Shown here piece after piece: positions 25,339 through 34,718 of a stretch of DNA of 64,000 bases. Positions within the stretch are counted from its first letter, which is position 1. Each line of letters opens with the position of its first letter. The DNA comes from JAXGQE01 sp040766585. Its GTDB lineage: Bacteria > Bacillota > SLNR01. The notes beneath the pieces were generated by a model. The model was not told where the DNA came from. It worked only from the letters and a program-made list of their open reading frames with translations, and ran no database searches. The stretch covers positions 1 through 64,000 of the forward strand of contig JAXGQE010000007.1 of NCBI GenBank assembly GCA_040766585.1. Reading direction: 5' to 3'. Both the position numbers and the translations under genes were made by a program.

Positions 25339-26466
25339 ATGGAAAAAACACGGGTTGGAATCATTTTCGGCGGCCGATCGGGAGAGCATGAAGTGTCTTT
25401 GATGTCGGCAGCGTCTATCAGTCGAGCCATCGATAAGGATAAATACGAAGTAGTCCCCATATACATCACCCGCCAAGGCCGATGGCTGCCGCCGGCTCGA
25501 GCACAGAATGTGCTGGAGAGCGGAAAATCTCAGGAAAATGATGGATCTACCGGAATTGCTTTGATCGGGGATCCCACCTACAAAGGCCTCATCGAACTGC
25601 CCGGGGATGCCCAGCCTTCATCCATGGCGTTTTCAGGGCTGGTGGATGTCGTGTTTCCTGTTCTGCATGGTACATTCGGTGAGGACGGAACAATTCAGGG
25701 ACTTCTGGAATTGGCCAACATACCTTATGTTGGTGCCGGTGTCATGGCATCTGCAGTGGGAATGGATAAGGAAATCATGAAAGATGTATTTCGATCCAAA
25801 GGACTTCCCGTTGTTCGATATGTTATGGTAAAGAGAAAAGCCATCGAAGACAATATGGACGCAGCAGTCCAGAAAATCGAATCTGAAATCAACTACCCGT
25901 GCTTTGTCAAACCGGTCAATCTAGGTTCTAGCGTAGGAATCTCCAAAGCAAAAAATCGTGACCAGTTAATCCAGGCTCTCATCCTGGCAACGAAGTTTGA
26001 CAGAAAGATTCTAATTGAAGCGGGAGTCAATTGCCGCGAAATTGAATGCAGCGTTCTTGGCAATGATGATCCCATTGCCTCAGAAGTGGGAGAAGTGATT
26101 CCTTCCAATGAATTCTATGATTATGAGTCCAAATACTATGATGCCTCAACGCAGTTATGCATTCCTGCCGATATTTCGCCGTCGGTAAAGAAAAAGGTTC
26201 AGGATATGGCTGTTCAGGCATTTTTAGCTATGGATTGCGCCGGGTTGGCTCGCGTAGACTTCTTTTTGGATAAGGACACGGATAAGCTGTACATTAATGA
26301 GATAAATACTATCCCCGGATTTACACAGACCAGCATGTATCCGAGGCTTTGGAATGCCGCCGGTCTTACCTATCCGGAGTTGATTGATCGGCTTTTGTGG
26401 CTGGCTATGGAACGCCACCAAGACAAGAATCGTACAAGCACAGTATTTGAGCGAAATGAAAAATGA
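25339..26466 (+). CDS. ddl: D-alanine-D-alanine ligase
   Basis: Predicted 375-residue ATP-grasp enzyme that forms D-Ala-D-Ala for peptidoglycan. Family features are IIFGGRSGEHEVSLMSAASI at the N-terminus, HGTFGEDGTIQGLLE, YVGAGVMASAVGMDKE, FVKPVNLGSSVGISK and a C-terminal INEINTIPGFTQTSMYP. The Tyr in FYDYESKYYD region points to D-Ala rather than D-Lac specificity, though this is only suggestive. ATG 25339 lies 6 bases after a run of G residues; in-frame ATG 25333 is too close to it. Confidence 0.94.
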   Translation: MEKTRVGIIFGGRSGEHEVSLMSAASISRAIDKDKYEVVPIYITRQGRWLPPARAQNVLESGKSQENDGSTGIALIGDPTYKGLIELPGDAQPSSMAFSGLVDVVFPVLHGTFGEDGTIQGLLELANIPYVGAGVMASAVGMDKEIMKDVFRSKGLPVVRYVMVKRKAIEDNMDAAVQKIESEINYPCFVKPVNLGSSVGISKAKNRDQLIQALILATKFDRKILIEAGVNCREIECSVLGNDDPIASEVGEVIPSNEFYDYESKYYDASTQLCIPADISPSVKKKVQDMAVQAFLAMDCAGLARVDFFLDKDTDKLYINEINTIPGFTQTSMYPRLWNAAGLTYPELIDRLLWLAMERHQDKNRTSTVFERNEK

Positions 26467-26494
26467 GAAGGGTCCATGGACTCTTTCTTTTTTG
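26464..26494 (+). terminator. Probable terminator after ddl
   Basis: GAAGGGTCC / GGACTCTTTC forms an imperfect stem with a 2-base loop at the ddl stop, followed by TTTTTT. Confidence 0.5.
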
Positions 26495-26515
26495 TCAATG
26501 AGATGAGGTGCTGCA

Positions 26516-26932
26516 GTGAGTGATATTGACCTTGCCAGAGAAATCCTGATGCAAGGGTTCTCTCTGGTTGTAGTCAAAGATGGAGAATGCCTTTTTAAAG
26601 AGCGTGGTACATGGATACATCCCATTGTCCATGCATTTGAAAAATTGGGGGATACGATGCATGGAGCATCTGTAGCCGATAGCATCATGGGAAAAGCGGC
26701 AGCTGTTTTGTGCATTATGGGGAAAGTACGCAGTGTCTACACTCCTGCGATCAGCCTCCCAGCACTGAAAATGCTCAGCAGGGAGCACATCCAAGTTCAG
26801 TATGAAAGGACCGTTCCCGGGATCATGAATCGGGACAGGTCTGATTTCTGTTTGGCGGAAAAAATCATGATGGATGTAGATGATCCGGAAAAAGCTTTTT
26901 CCGCGTTATGGAAACTCTTACAGAAAGACTAA
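26516..26932 (+). CDS. DUF1893 family protein
   Basis: Predicted 138-residue protein of the DUF1893 family, small proteins of unknown function with a cytidine-deaminase-like fold. Typical elements are FSLVVVKDGECLF, GASVADSIMGKAAAVL, a central Cys, PGIMNRDRSDFCLAEK and a C-terminal DDPEKAFSAL. Zinc-ligand spacing is not clearly deaminase-like, so catalysis is uncertain. It starts at GTG 26516 behind GAGGTG and is followed by a dehydrogenase gene. Confidence 0.75.
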   Translation: MSDIDLAREILMQGFSLVVVKDGECLFKERGTWIHPIVHAFEKLGDTMHGASVADSIMGKAAAVLCIMGKVRSVYTPAISLPALKMLSREHIQVQYERTVPGIMNRDRSDFCLAEKIMMDVDDPEKAFSALWKLLQKD

Positions 26933-26957
26933 ATTACGACGGTAAGGGGGATGTTCT

Positions 26958-28028
26958 TTGAAGAAGTACAGAATTGCTATGATTCCTGGTGATGGAGTAG
27001 GCAAGGAAGTATTAGCAGAGGGAGAGAAAGTGCTTCGGGCTGTCCAAAAGGTACAGGATGAATTCACCATCGCTTTTGCTGAATTTCCCTGGGGATGTGA
27101 CTTCTATCAGCAACACGGCCAGATGATGCCGGACGATGCTCTGCAGGTATTAAAAGAATTTGATGCGCTGTACCTGGGGGCTGTGGGCGATCCCAGCGTA
27201 CCGGACCATGTATCATTGTGGGGCTTGCTTCTTCCCATTCGAAAATCCTTCGATCAGTATGTGAATTTAAGGCCGATTCAACTGCTTTCTGATGACTTAT
27301 GTCCCATCAAGGATAAGCAGACCCGTCATGTGGATATATTGTTTGTTCGTGAAAATACTGAAGGAGAGTACTCAGGGATTGGTCAAATATTCAATGAAAA
27401 CACAGAGAATGAACAGGTAACCCAAACCAGTGTGTTTTCTCGAAAAGGGACTGAACGGATTATCCGATATGCCTTCGATCGAGCTATGGAACGGAGAATG
27501 AAAATTACAGCAGTCACAAAATCCAACGCACTGAACTATTCCATGGTCTACTGGGATCGCCTATTCAAAGAAATCGCAGCTGAGTATCCACTGGTTGAAA
27601 CAAGGCTGGTTCATGTAGATGCCATGGCCATGTATATGATTCGGAATCCAGAACAGTTCGATGTGGTGGTTGCATCCAATCTGTTTGGCGATATTCTCAC
27701 TGATTTGGGAGCAGCCATCCAAGGGGGCATGGGATACGCTGCTGGAGGTAACATCAATCCGGAAAACGCATTCCCATCTATGTTTGAACCCATTCACGGT
27801 TCAGCCCCGGACATTGCCGGCACCGGACAGGCCAATCCCATTGCTTCTATCTGGGCTGCCAGTATGATGATGGCCCATCTGGGTGAAACCAAGGCAGCAA
27901 AGACCATCTTTCAAGCGCTGAAAAAAGTGACTGCAGACAGACGATACCGTACACCAGATTCTGGCGGATCGGCCACAACAGCGGAAGTCGGCAGTGCTGT
28001 GGTATCTGAAATTGAAAAACAATTTTGA
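26958..28028 (+). CDS. Tartrate/D-malate dehydrogenase-like enzyme
   Basis: Predicted 356-residue member of the isocitrate/isopropylmalate dehydrogenase family. MIPGDGVGKEVLAEG, DHVSLWGLLLPIRKSFDQYV, RENTEGEYSGIG, and FDVVVASNLFGDILTDLG followed by HGSAPDIAG match. The DHVSLWG variant of the substrate loop resembles D-malate (DmlA) and tartrate dehydrogenases more than LeuB. It should oxidise a 2-hydroxy acid with NAD and decarboxylate it. The start is TTG 26958 behind GGGGGATG. An ilvD gene lies 3 kb downstream, so a leucine-pathway role is an alternative. Confidence 0.78.
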   Translation: MKKYRIAMIPGDGVGKEVLAEGEKVLRAVQKVQDEFTIAFAEFPWGCDFYQQHGQMMPDDALQVLKEFDALYLGAVGDPSVPDHVSLWGLLLPIRKSFDQYVNLRPIQLLSDDLCPIKDKQTRHVDILFVRENTEGEYSGIGQIFNENTENEQVTQTSVFSRKGTERIIRYAFDRAMERRMKITAVTKSNALNYSMVYWDRLFKEIAAEYPLVETRLVHVDAMAMYMIRNPEQFDVVVASNLFGDILTDLGAAIQGGMGYAAGGNINPENAFPSMFEPIHGSAPDIAGTGQANPIASIWAASMMMAHLGETKAAKTIFQALKKVTADRRYRTPDSGGSATTAEVGSAVVSEIEKQF

Positions 28029-28046
28029 GTCCAAGGAGGTAATCAT

Positions 28047-29666
28047 TTGAAGATCACATTTTTAGGCGGAGCGAGAGCTGTCACAGGTTCTTGCTTTTGG
28101 TTGGAACATGAGAACGTCAATATACTGGTAGACTGCGGTCTATCCCAGGGAGGATCGGAAGCGGATGAGTTGAATGCCGCCGAATTTGCATTCAATCCTG
28201 CTTCTTTGGATGCAGTCCTTTTGACTCATGCCCACATCGATCATTCCGGGCTGATCCCCCGCTTAGTAAAGGAAGGGTTCAAAGGGAGTATATTTGCAAC
28301 CGGTGCAACGACTCAACTATGTCAGATTATGTTGAGAGACTCCGCTCATATTCAGGAGATGGAAGCTGAATGGATCAACAAAAAGAATAAACGCATCGGG
28401 GAAGAAGCGGTTGAACCGCTCTATACTCAAATGGATGCGGAGAAGGCCCTGCAGCTGTTTTCGCCGGTTAACTATGATCAATCGATCATGATTTTAGACA
28501 AAATCGAGGTCTTTTTTCGAAACGCTGGCCATATATTGGGATCGGCTCTTTTAGAGGTTATTTTCCCCGTCAACGGGAAAAAGGAAACCATCGTATTTAC
28601 TGGTGATTTGGGTCGGGATGATCAACCGATTATCCGGGATCCTGACAGTGTGGATGCCGCTGATTACCTGGTCATCGAATCGACATACGGGGATCGGTAT
28701 CACGACAACAATCCGGAGCAAAAACGGAAAATGCTGTTGGAAGTACTGCAAGAAGCAATCAAGAGAAAAGGGAAAATCATTATCCCGGCATTTGCAGTCG
28801 CTAGAACGCAGGATCTTCTCTATGAATTAAACACAATTATTGAAGAGAATAAAATACCGCGGATTCCTGTGTATATCGACAGTCCTCTGGCAATCTCAGC
28901 CACGGAAATTTTTGCTGCAAATACCGATTATTACGATCAGAAGACACAAAAAAGAATGGCCAAGGGAGATCATCCTTTTGAATTTCCAGGACTGACTTTT
29001 GCACGGTCTGTAGATGAATCAAAAGCACTTAATACCAGTAATGAACCTGCCATCATCATTTCGGCCAGCGGGATGTGTGAAGCCGGGAGAATCAAACATC
29101 ACCTGAAGCACAATCTTTGGAAGCCGGAAGCTACTGTTTTATTTATTGGATACCAGGCGAAAGGGGACACTGGGACGTAGACTCAAAGACGGAGAAAAAA
29201 GGTGAAAATCTTTGGCGAAGAGATTGCAGTAAAAGCCCAAATACGATCCATTGAAGGATTTTCTTCTCATGCCGATCGAAATGACTTAATGAATTGGGTA
29301 GGGGAGTTCTCCCATACCCTCAAAGAAATCTTTGTTGTTCACGGTGAAGAAGATGTTGCTGTAGATTTTGCACAGACCCTGTCCGATAAATATGGGATTA
29401 AGACAGTGGTCCCCGATCGTGGAGAATCGTTCCAGATCACATTGGATGAAGTAAAAGAAGAGCATATTCCCGTGAAGCCAGAGAAGAAGACAGAACCTGC
29501 CGCTGCTGATAAGTCGTCCGATATCGCTGCATTCTATCGTCTCATGGAAGAATTTAACCGTGAAGTAATACAAACAGAGAATCCGGATCAAAAGCGCATA
29601 ATCGAACTGGAAACGGAAATTATGAAAAAAATGCTGGACATTATCAAGGGCAGACTCGTTTCATAA
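28047..29666 (+). pseudogene. Beta-CASP metallo-beta-lactamase RNA-processing exonuclease, frameshifted
   Basis: The first part (from TTG 28047) begins GGARAVTGSCFWLE and has the metal motif HAHIDHSGLIPRL, the beta-CASP motifs and IISASGMCEAGRIKHHL. It meets TAG after GYQAKGDTGT. Homology resumes in the next frame (GTLGRRLKDGEKKVKIFGEE) and runs through the C-terminal domain (IEGFSSHADRNDLMNWVG) to 29666. One extra G in the run 29163-29166 explains the break. The family processes RNA, like CPSF/RNase J relatives. The stop is TAG, so selenocysteine is not involved. It may be a real mutation or a sequence error. Confidence 0.85.
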
Positions 29667-29685
29667 TCATAAAGGAGGGGTCCAC

Positions 29686-30942
29686 ATGGAATTGCAGAAA
29701 GTATTTGATCATGTAGAAGCCCACGAGGAAGAAATGCTGGATCTGTTTCGCAGGGTGATTGCCATTGATAACAACGTACCTCCGGGCCACAATTACGAAA
29801 AGGTAATTGATGAATTCATTCCGTATTTTGAATCGGCTGGATTAAGTATCGAAAAAGTCATTGTTCCTGAAGAACTGTGGAAAGAGATTCCTACACCGGG
29901 TTTAGATGGAGATCGAGTGAATTTGGTTGCAAAAATGGATACAGGGAAGGAACCAGTGACCATCTATGGGCACATCGATACAGTACCCGTAGACGATAAA
30001 TGGACCGTGGATCCGTTTGGGTCAGAAATCCGCGACGGTAAGATATACGGCAGGGGTTCTGCAGATATGAAAGGAGCCATTGTTGCATTGGCGATGGCAC
30101 TAAAATACATTAAGGATATGGAATTACCTTTGCTTTACGACCCCATTTGCGTATTATGCACCGACGAAGAGATCGGTTTCTATCCCGGTGTATACCACCT
30201 TGCCAAAAATGGATATCTCAAGGGGCATGTAGTGTGCCTGGACGGCAGCCAGGAACCCCGGGAATCATTGGCCTCCGCAGGTTCAGCAGACATTTATGTT
30301 ACCACGAAAGGAAAGAGCTGTCATTCAGGAATGAATTATCTTGGAGTCAATGCGGTTGAAGAGATGATTCCCATTATGAATGAATTGATGGAACTGAAAA
30401 AGAAGGTTGAGATCCGGGAATCGGCAGTGGATGGGCCGGTGCGGTCGGACCGTTCATCTCGCAAAATGTCCCCCATGTTTAACTTGGATGTCATTCACGG
30501 CGGAACCAAGTCCAATATAGTACCGGCTGAATGTACCCTCATTATCAATCGTCGATATATTCCAGAAGAGTCCTTTGAAGATGTTATGTCTGAGATCTAT
30601 GAAGCCATAGAAAAAGGGAAAAAGAACAGCAAGGCGCTGGATGTAGAGATCAAAGTCCAGCATTCGTATCCTGCAGCCCGATATAATCCGGATACACCCC
30701 ACGGCAAAAAAATGAAAGAAGCCAAAAAATTAGTGCAAGGGTATAAGGAAGAAGATTTCACCCGCTATGGTGTAGCCGGTTCTACGGATATGTCGTTTGT
30801 CCAAAGAGTATTGGACACCGATGATATCGTTATGGTTGGCGCAGGCCGATCCAACAGCAATGCCCATGGTTCTGATGAATTTGTCTACATTAAAGATTTG
30901 AAAGCATTGGTCAAGGAACTGATTTACTATCTCTGCTTTTGA
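29686..30942 (+). CDS. M20 family ArgE/DapE-type metallopeptidase or deacylase
   Basis: Predicted 418-residue zinc hydrolase. Metal motifs: YGHIDTVPVDD with the first His-Asp, GRGSADMKGAIVA, and CTDEEIGFYPG with the catalytic Glu pair; a late His occurs in SNAHGSDEFV. Family members cleave N-acyl amino acids or dipeptides in the cytoplasm. AAGGAGGGG precedes ATG 29686. It follows the frameshifted nuclease by 19 bases and is closed by a strong terminator. Specific substrate cannot be assigned. Confidence 0.8.
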   Translation: MELQKVFDHVEAHEEEMLDLFRRVIAIDNNVPPGHNYEKVIDEFIPYFESAGLSIEKVIVPEELWKEIPTPGLDGDRVNLVAKMDTGKEPVTIYGHIDTVPVDDKWTVDPFGSEIRDGKIYGRGSADMKGAIVALAMALKYIKDMELPLLYDPICVLCTDEEIGFYPGVYHLAKNGYLKGHVVCLDGSQEPRESLASAGSADIYVTTKGKSCHSGMNYLGVNAVEEMIPIMNELMELKKKVEIRESAVDGPVRSDRSSRKMSPMFNLDVIHGGTKSNIVPAECTLIINRRYIPEESFEDVMSEIYEAIEKGKKNSKALDVEIKVQHSYPAARYNPDTPHGKKMKEAKKLVQGYKEEDFTRYGVAGSTDMSFVQRVLDTDDIVMVGAGRSNSNAHGSDEFVYIKDLKALVKELIYYLCF

Positions 30943-30947
30943 TACCC

Positions 30948-30978
30948 AAGCCGGGCAGAGAAGACTGCCCGGCTTTTT
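30948..30978 (+). terminator. Terminator after the M20 gene
   Basis: GCCGGGCAG (30950-30958) and CTGCCCGGC (30965-30973) with a six-base loop and five T residues. Confidence 0.93.
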
Positions 30979-31005
30979 CATTTATAAGTCAAAGGGGCGA
31001 TGATT

Positions 31006-32664
31006 ATGGGTTTAAAAGAACGGAGCCAGAATGTATTGGGCGGTATTGATCGTACACCGCAGAGAAGTTTTTTCCAGGCAGCCGGCCTAGGTAAAACGGA
31101 ATTAAGCCAACCGATGATCGCGGTGGTTAATTCCTGGAATGAAATTGTCCCGGGGCACTATCATCTACAGCAATTATCTGAACAGGTCAAAGCATCCATT
31201 TGGGCTGCTGGTGGCACCCCTCTGGAATTCAATACAATCGCAATCTGCGATGGTATCGCCATGGACCACGACGGCATGAGAATGCCGCTCATCAGCAGAG
31301 ACATAATTGCAGATACGGTGGAGTTAATGATTCGGGCCCACGGATTTGACGGCATGGTGATGCTGGCATCCTGCGATAAGATCATTCCGGGTATGCTGAT
31401 GGCTGCAGCGCGTCTGAATATCCCGACAGTTATGGTCACTGGAGGGGCTAGTTTGCCGAGGGGTTTCTTTCATCCACAAGGGCCTTTCAGCCACAATCCG
31501 TATGAGATGGTCAGTCAGTATAAGAGCGGCAAAATATGTCTGCAGGAACTGGAAGAAATTGAACAGTTTACATGTCCTGGAGCAGGTTCGTGTTCACAGT
31601 TGGGCACTGCCAATACCATGGCTATCATGACAGAAGGGATGGGTATGTCACTGCCCGGGTGCGGAACATCCTTGGCTATTTCTCCTGAAAAGGGCAGGAT
31701 TGCCAGAGAATCCGGGAAAGCAGTCATGAAACTCGTCGCTGAAAATATCCGTGTATCAGATATTTTAACGCCTGCCGCGCTTCAGAATGCAGTTCGTGTC
31801 GGAACAGCAGTTGGCGGCTCAACCAATTTGACTCTTCATATGCTGGCATTGGCGTATGAGCTTGGAGTCCCATTTTCATTGGATGACATTGACCGGATTA
31901 GTCGTGACACTCCTCAGATTGCTAGCTTGGGACCTCACTATATGCTGGATTTAGATCGAGCAGGGGGCGTGTATGCTTTAGCTAAAGTGCTGGGCTCCAA
32001 AATGGAAAGGGAAGCTCTGACCGTTACCTCCGACACGGTAGGCATGCATATGGATCGGGCTGCCGTTCATAACAGTGATGTAATTCGAGACCTGGAACAT
32101 GCCTACCGGGCCGAAGGTGGCATTGCAGTACTTCGGGGAAATCTCGCCCCGGATGGTGCCGTTGTCAAACAGTCTGGGATAGCCAAAGACTTGTATTGCT
32201 TTACAGGACCCGCAGCAACCTTTGAATGCGAGGAGGACGCCGTTGCTGCAATTTACGATGGGATGGTTAAAAAAGGCGATGTGATTGTGATTCGAAATGA
32301 AGGGCCTTCCGGTGGACCGGGCATGCGTGAGATGCTGGGAGCAACTGCCGCTGTTATGGGTAAAGGAATGGGCGAAGAGGTTGCTATTGTCACAGATGGC
32401 CGCTTTTCCGGGGCAACTCGTGGTCCTGCTGTGGGCCATATATCGCCGGAAGCAGCAGTAAATGGTCCCATTGCCATTGTGCAGGACGGGGATATAATCA
32501 CTATCGACATTCCCAACAGGATCCTCCATGTGGAACTTACAGATGAGGAAATTCGAACAAGGATAAAACAACTGCCTGCCCGTTCACATGTGCAACAATC
32601 TGGACTTCTTGGACGGTATGCTCGACTCGTAAGCCAAGCCCATGAAGGCGCCGTAATGAAATAG
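31006..32664 (+). CDS. ilvD: Dihydroxy-acid dehydratase
   Basis: Predicted 552-residue iron-sulfur enzyme that dehydrates dihydroxy acids to 2-keto acids in valine and isoleucine synthesis. Cluster ligands are in ASCDKIIPGMLMAA and CPGAGSCSQLGTANTM; GGSTNLTLHMLALA, EGPSGGPGMREML and DGRFSGATRGPAVGHISPEA are further IlvD signatures. ATG 31006 is preferred over ATG 31000, which lies too close to GGGGCG. The gene stands alone, without ilvB/C. Its stop codon lies inside the target duplication of an insertion sequence that sits directly downstream. Confidence 0.92.
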   Translation: MGLKERSQNVLGGIDRTPQRSFFQAAGLGKTELSQPMIAVVNSWNEIVPGHYHLQQLSEQVKASIWAAGGTPLEFNTIAICDGIAMDHDGMRMPLISRDIIADTVELMIRAHGFDGMVMLASCDKIIPGMLMAAARLNIPTVMVTGGASLPRGFFHPQGPFSHNPYEMVSQYKSGKICLQELEEIEQFTCPGAGSCSQLGTANTMAIMTEGMGMSLPGCGTSLAISPEKGRIARESGKAVMKLVAENIRVSDILTPAALQNAVRVGTAVGGSTNLTLHMLALAYELGVPFSLDDIDRISRDTPQIASLGPHYMLDLDRAGGVYALAKVLGSKMEREALTVTSDTVGMHMDRAAVHNSDVIRDLEHAYRAEGGIAVLRGNLAPDGAVVKQSGIAKDLYCFTGPAATFECEEDAVAAIYDGMVKKGDVIVIRNEGPSGGPGMREMLGATAAVMGKGMGEEVAIVTDGRFSGATRGPAVGHISPEAAVNGPIAIVQDGDIITIDIPNRILHVELTDEEIRTRIKQLPARSHVQQSGLLGRYARLVSQAHEGAVMK

Positions 32665-32670
32665 TTTTGT
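32654..32670 (+). repeat. Left target-site duplication
   Basis: TAATGAAATAGTTTTGT, identical to 34317-34333. It contains the ilvD stop codon. The next base also matches, so the duplication is 17 or 18 bp. Confidence 0.85.
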
Positions 32671-32763
32671 TGTCAATAGTCTGAGATAATGTCACCTAAA
32701 AGAGACGAGATTATTCTGAGAAAATGTCACCTTGAATAAGTCAAGAAAGAGTTGAAGAATTTG

Positions 32764-32899
32764 TGGGGACGCTGTCCCCACCCCCTGTCCTGGCCGGAAG
32801 GCAGGTGCCTGATGGGACAGGCACCTAAAAACAGGATGGACAATCACAGGGGACTGTCAAGGGTACACAAGCGAATAAGACCGCTCGCCCTTGACAGTC
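32764..32899. repeat. Cluster of three perfect palindromes inside the IS
   Basis: Three hairpins lie between the transposase 3' end and the left terminus: TGGGGAC/GTCCCCA at 32764-32780; AGGTGCCTG/CAGGCACCT at 32803-32826; and GACTGTCAAGGG (32852-32863) with CCCTTGACAGTC (32888-32899). The 242 bases between 32671 and 32912 hold only these and the terminal repeats, with no gene. Confidence 0.75.
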
Positions 32900-32912
32900 T
32901 GAAGCAAATCCT

Positions 32913-34241
32913 CTATGCCCATGGACGGACGGAGCTAAACAGATCATCCAACATGGCGAGCATTTCAGCATCTCTCATGAAGCCATAAAGGGGGACAGGG
33001 TTTTTAGCACTTTTTCGCCAGGGATGATCGGCCGATGGAGGGGACCCCATTTTCAGGGCGGTTGATTTTTCAACCAGATCCATTTTCTTAGGCCTTTGAT
33101 CCAGAATGGCGGTCTGGAAAAGCGCATCTTTGTAGATGCAGCGGATTCCTTGAAGCGGATGATCCAAGACGGTCACTTTGGCCTTCGGCATGGCTTGAAC
33201 GGGTTTATGGTGCTGCATTAACTGATAATACAGACCCTGGTACGAAAAAGCGCCCTGGTCGATGAGAGTACGGGTATGTTTGATACAAAGCACCGTAGTG
33301 AGATCACAAGAAGAATCCACCGGGCGAAAAGCCGGGAGGAGTCTTGCGGAACCACCGCAAATCGAAGGTTAAAATGGCGGATCATTTCCGGTAAGAAGGC
33401 ATTGGCTTGTTCCAGGAAGTAATGCCACTGAGTTCAAACATCACCGGCAATCGACTTTGCAGGGTGTTCCAGAGCCGTTCGATACGGCCCTTGGCTTGAG
33501 GGGAGCGGGCTTTGATCATCTGAATGCCAAGCTCTTGCATGGCCCGTCCGAATTGGGTCAAAGGCTCAGTGACTCCTTGAAGCTGATCTTCTAGAGAGAC
33601 AGCCGTATCCTTCGGAGAAAAGAAGATGGTGTGGCGGTCACAGTACAATTTCGCCGGACGGCCATATTCTTTGAGAAGTTGATTCATCACCTGAAAGTAG
33701 CCATGCAGACACTCATTTTCCGAAAAATGCAGCCCTAAGATGGCCCCAGTGGCATCATCAATTGCCCCATGCAATGTGATGGGCTTTTCATTGGGAATCC
33801 AGGCAAAAGGGGAAGCATCCATTTGAACCAGAATGCCTGCCTGGCTCTGTCTTTTACGACGATGGTGTGCCTTTTTCTGGCGATGAATTTTGGGGCTTTT
33901 AATCCCCGCCTGAGCTAGCGTGCGGTAAACGGTGGGATAACTCACATGGATCTCTTCCATCTCCGCTAAAAGCTCGTGGAAATGAGCAAAATTGGCCGAT
34001 GGATACTTAGTCTGTTTGAGAGAGACTATGTGTGTGCAAAGCGGATCAGAAACAGCGTGTGCGGGTGCTCGACCTCGATTTTTATGGATGAGAAACGACG
34101 GTCCGTGGTTCAAAACCCTCCTTTTAAACGGAGCACTTGTCGTTCACTGAGGCCCAACATCTCAGCCGCTGTTTTGATGGTAATTACTTTATCAATCGTT
34201 TGGTTAATGACCCGAAGTTTTTCGACTTCTTGTTGAGTCAT
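32913..34241 (-). pseudogene. Transposase, DDE integrase-core type, multiply frameshifted
   Basis: Read on the - strand from ATG 34241, the first part is a helix-turn-helix (AAEMLGLSERQVLRLKGG). It breaks near 34116 where one G seems missing. The core continues with HGPSFLIHKNRGRAP, VQMDASPFAWIP, LYCDRHTIFF and IKARSPQAKGRIERLWNTLQ, which carry the catalytic acidic residues. A second shift near 33415 and a third near 33332 precede the C-terminal part (TTVLCIKHTRTL). Total length is about 443 codons, as expected for an intact enzyme. Three breaks make activity unlikely. Confidence 0.88.
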
Positions 34242-34316
34242 GTTGAATATCTCCCTTCTCATAGGTGACATTTTATCAGAATAAATTCAACATGACATTA
34301 TCACAGAATAACTACA

Positions 34317-34333
34317 TAATGAAATAGTTTTGT
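34317..34333 (+). repeat. Right target-site duplication
   Basis: Same 17 bases as 32654-32670. The -35 box of the following promoter starts at the next base. Confidence 0.85.
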
Positions 34334-34362
34334 TTGACAACCGGTATGAAATTCGATATGAT
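34334..34362 (+). promoter_or_regulatory. Promoter of the lysine riboswitch transcript
   Basis: Consensus TTGACA (34334-34339) and TATGAT (34357-34362) with a 17-base spacer. It directly abuts the right target duplication of the IS. Confidence 0.8.
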
Positions 34363-34393
34363 GAGTAGAAATAATATACTATCACCTCAACTT

Positions 34394-34582
34394 CTGTAAT
34401 GGTGAGCTAGAGGCGCGGAACCAATCAGTAACAAACCGAAGCAGAGCAGCGATGAAGGTTTGCGAAAGGTAGTTCCGCCGAAACCGTCTGAACGCCTCAT
34501 TTCGACGGTTGGGCTGTTATTGAACAAGTATCAGACTGTCACTGAATATTCCCGATTTGTTCAGTGGAGCACTATCTTACAG
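34394..34582 (+). ncRNA. Lysine riboswitch (L box)
   Basis: Conserved landmarks occur in order: CTAGAGGCGCGGAACC, CAGTAAC, GCGAAAGGTAGTTCCGCCGAAA, GGTTGGGCTG, CAGACTGTCA and AGTGGAGCACTATC. P1 can form between CTGTAATGGTGAGCTAG (34394-34410) and the segment ending CTATCTTACAG (34582). It lies between a promoter and a terminator, so it should stop transcription of the downstream amidohydrolase gene when lysine is high. No lysine-biosynthesis gene is adjacent, which is unusual. Confidence 0.93.
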
Positions 34583-34618
34583 GTGTGGGAAGAAGGAGGG
34601 GTTTATGTGCATTGTCTA

Positions 34619-34656
34619 GTGCGACAGCATACCCTTGCGTGTCGTTTTCTTTTTTC
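34619..34656 (+). terminator. Lysine riboswitch terminator
   Basis: GCGACA-GCA (34621-34629) pairs with TGC-g-TGTCGT (ending 34645), followed by TTTCTTTTTT. It lies between the aptamer and the gene start at 34719. Confidence 0.75.
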
Positions 34657-34718
34657 TATGCACTGCCTGAAAACACCGAAACGGTCTAGCAGTGAATAAT
34701 AATGTGGAGGTGTTTTTC

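Larger units (their letters stand above)
32671..34316 (-). mobile_element. Decayed insertion sequence, probably ISNCY/IS1202 group
   Basis: A 1646-bp element. Its ends are imperfect inverted repeats: the left end begins TGTCAATAGTCTGAGATAAT and the right end, read inward, begins TGTAGTTATTCTGTGATAAT; both continue into GTCA. A second inner copy (CTGAGAAAATGTCACCT left, CTGATAAAATGTCACCT right, read inward) lies near each end. The transposase is on the - strand and broken by frameshifts. Long target duplications and this transposase type fit the IS1202 group; family naming is from memory of the group, not a search. Confidence 0.85.

Noticed and set aside
29160..29210. TAG in the nuclease gene read as pyrrolysine, or the stop recoded
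   Set aside because: Homology after the stop is in a different frame, so a base insertion explains it and a recoded stop does not.
34100..34125. Programmed -1 frameshift in the transposase at GGAGGGTTTTGA
   Set aside because: The heptamer does not allow good re-pairing of both tRNAs, and two further breaks at 33415 and 33332 point to decay or base errors.
34692..34718. Upstream ATG 34692 as start of the YtcJ-like gene
   Set aside because: It has no ribosome site and lies before GGAGGTG, which is well placed for ATG 34719.
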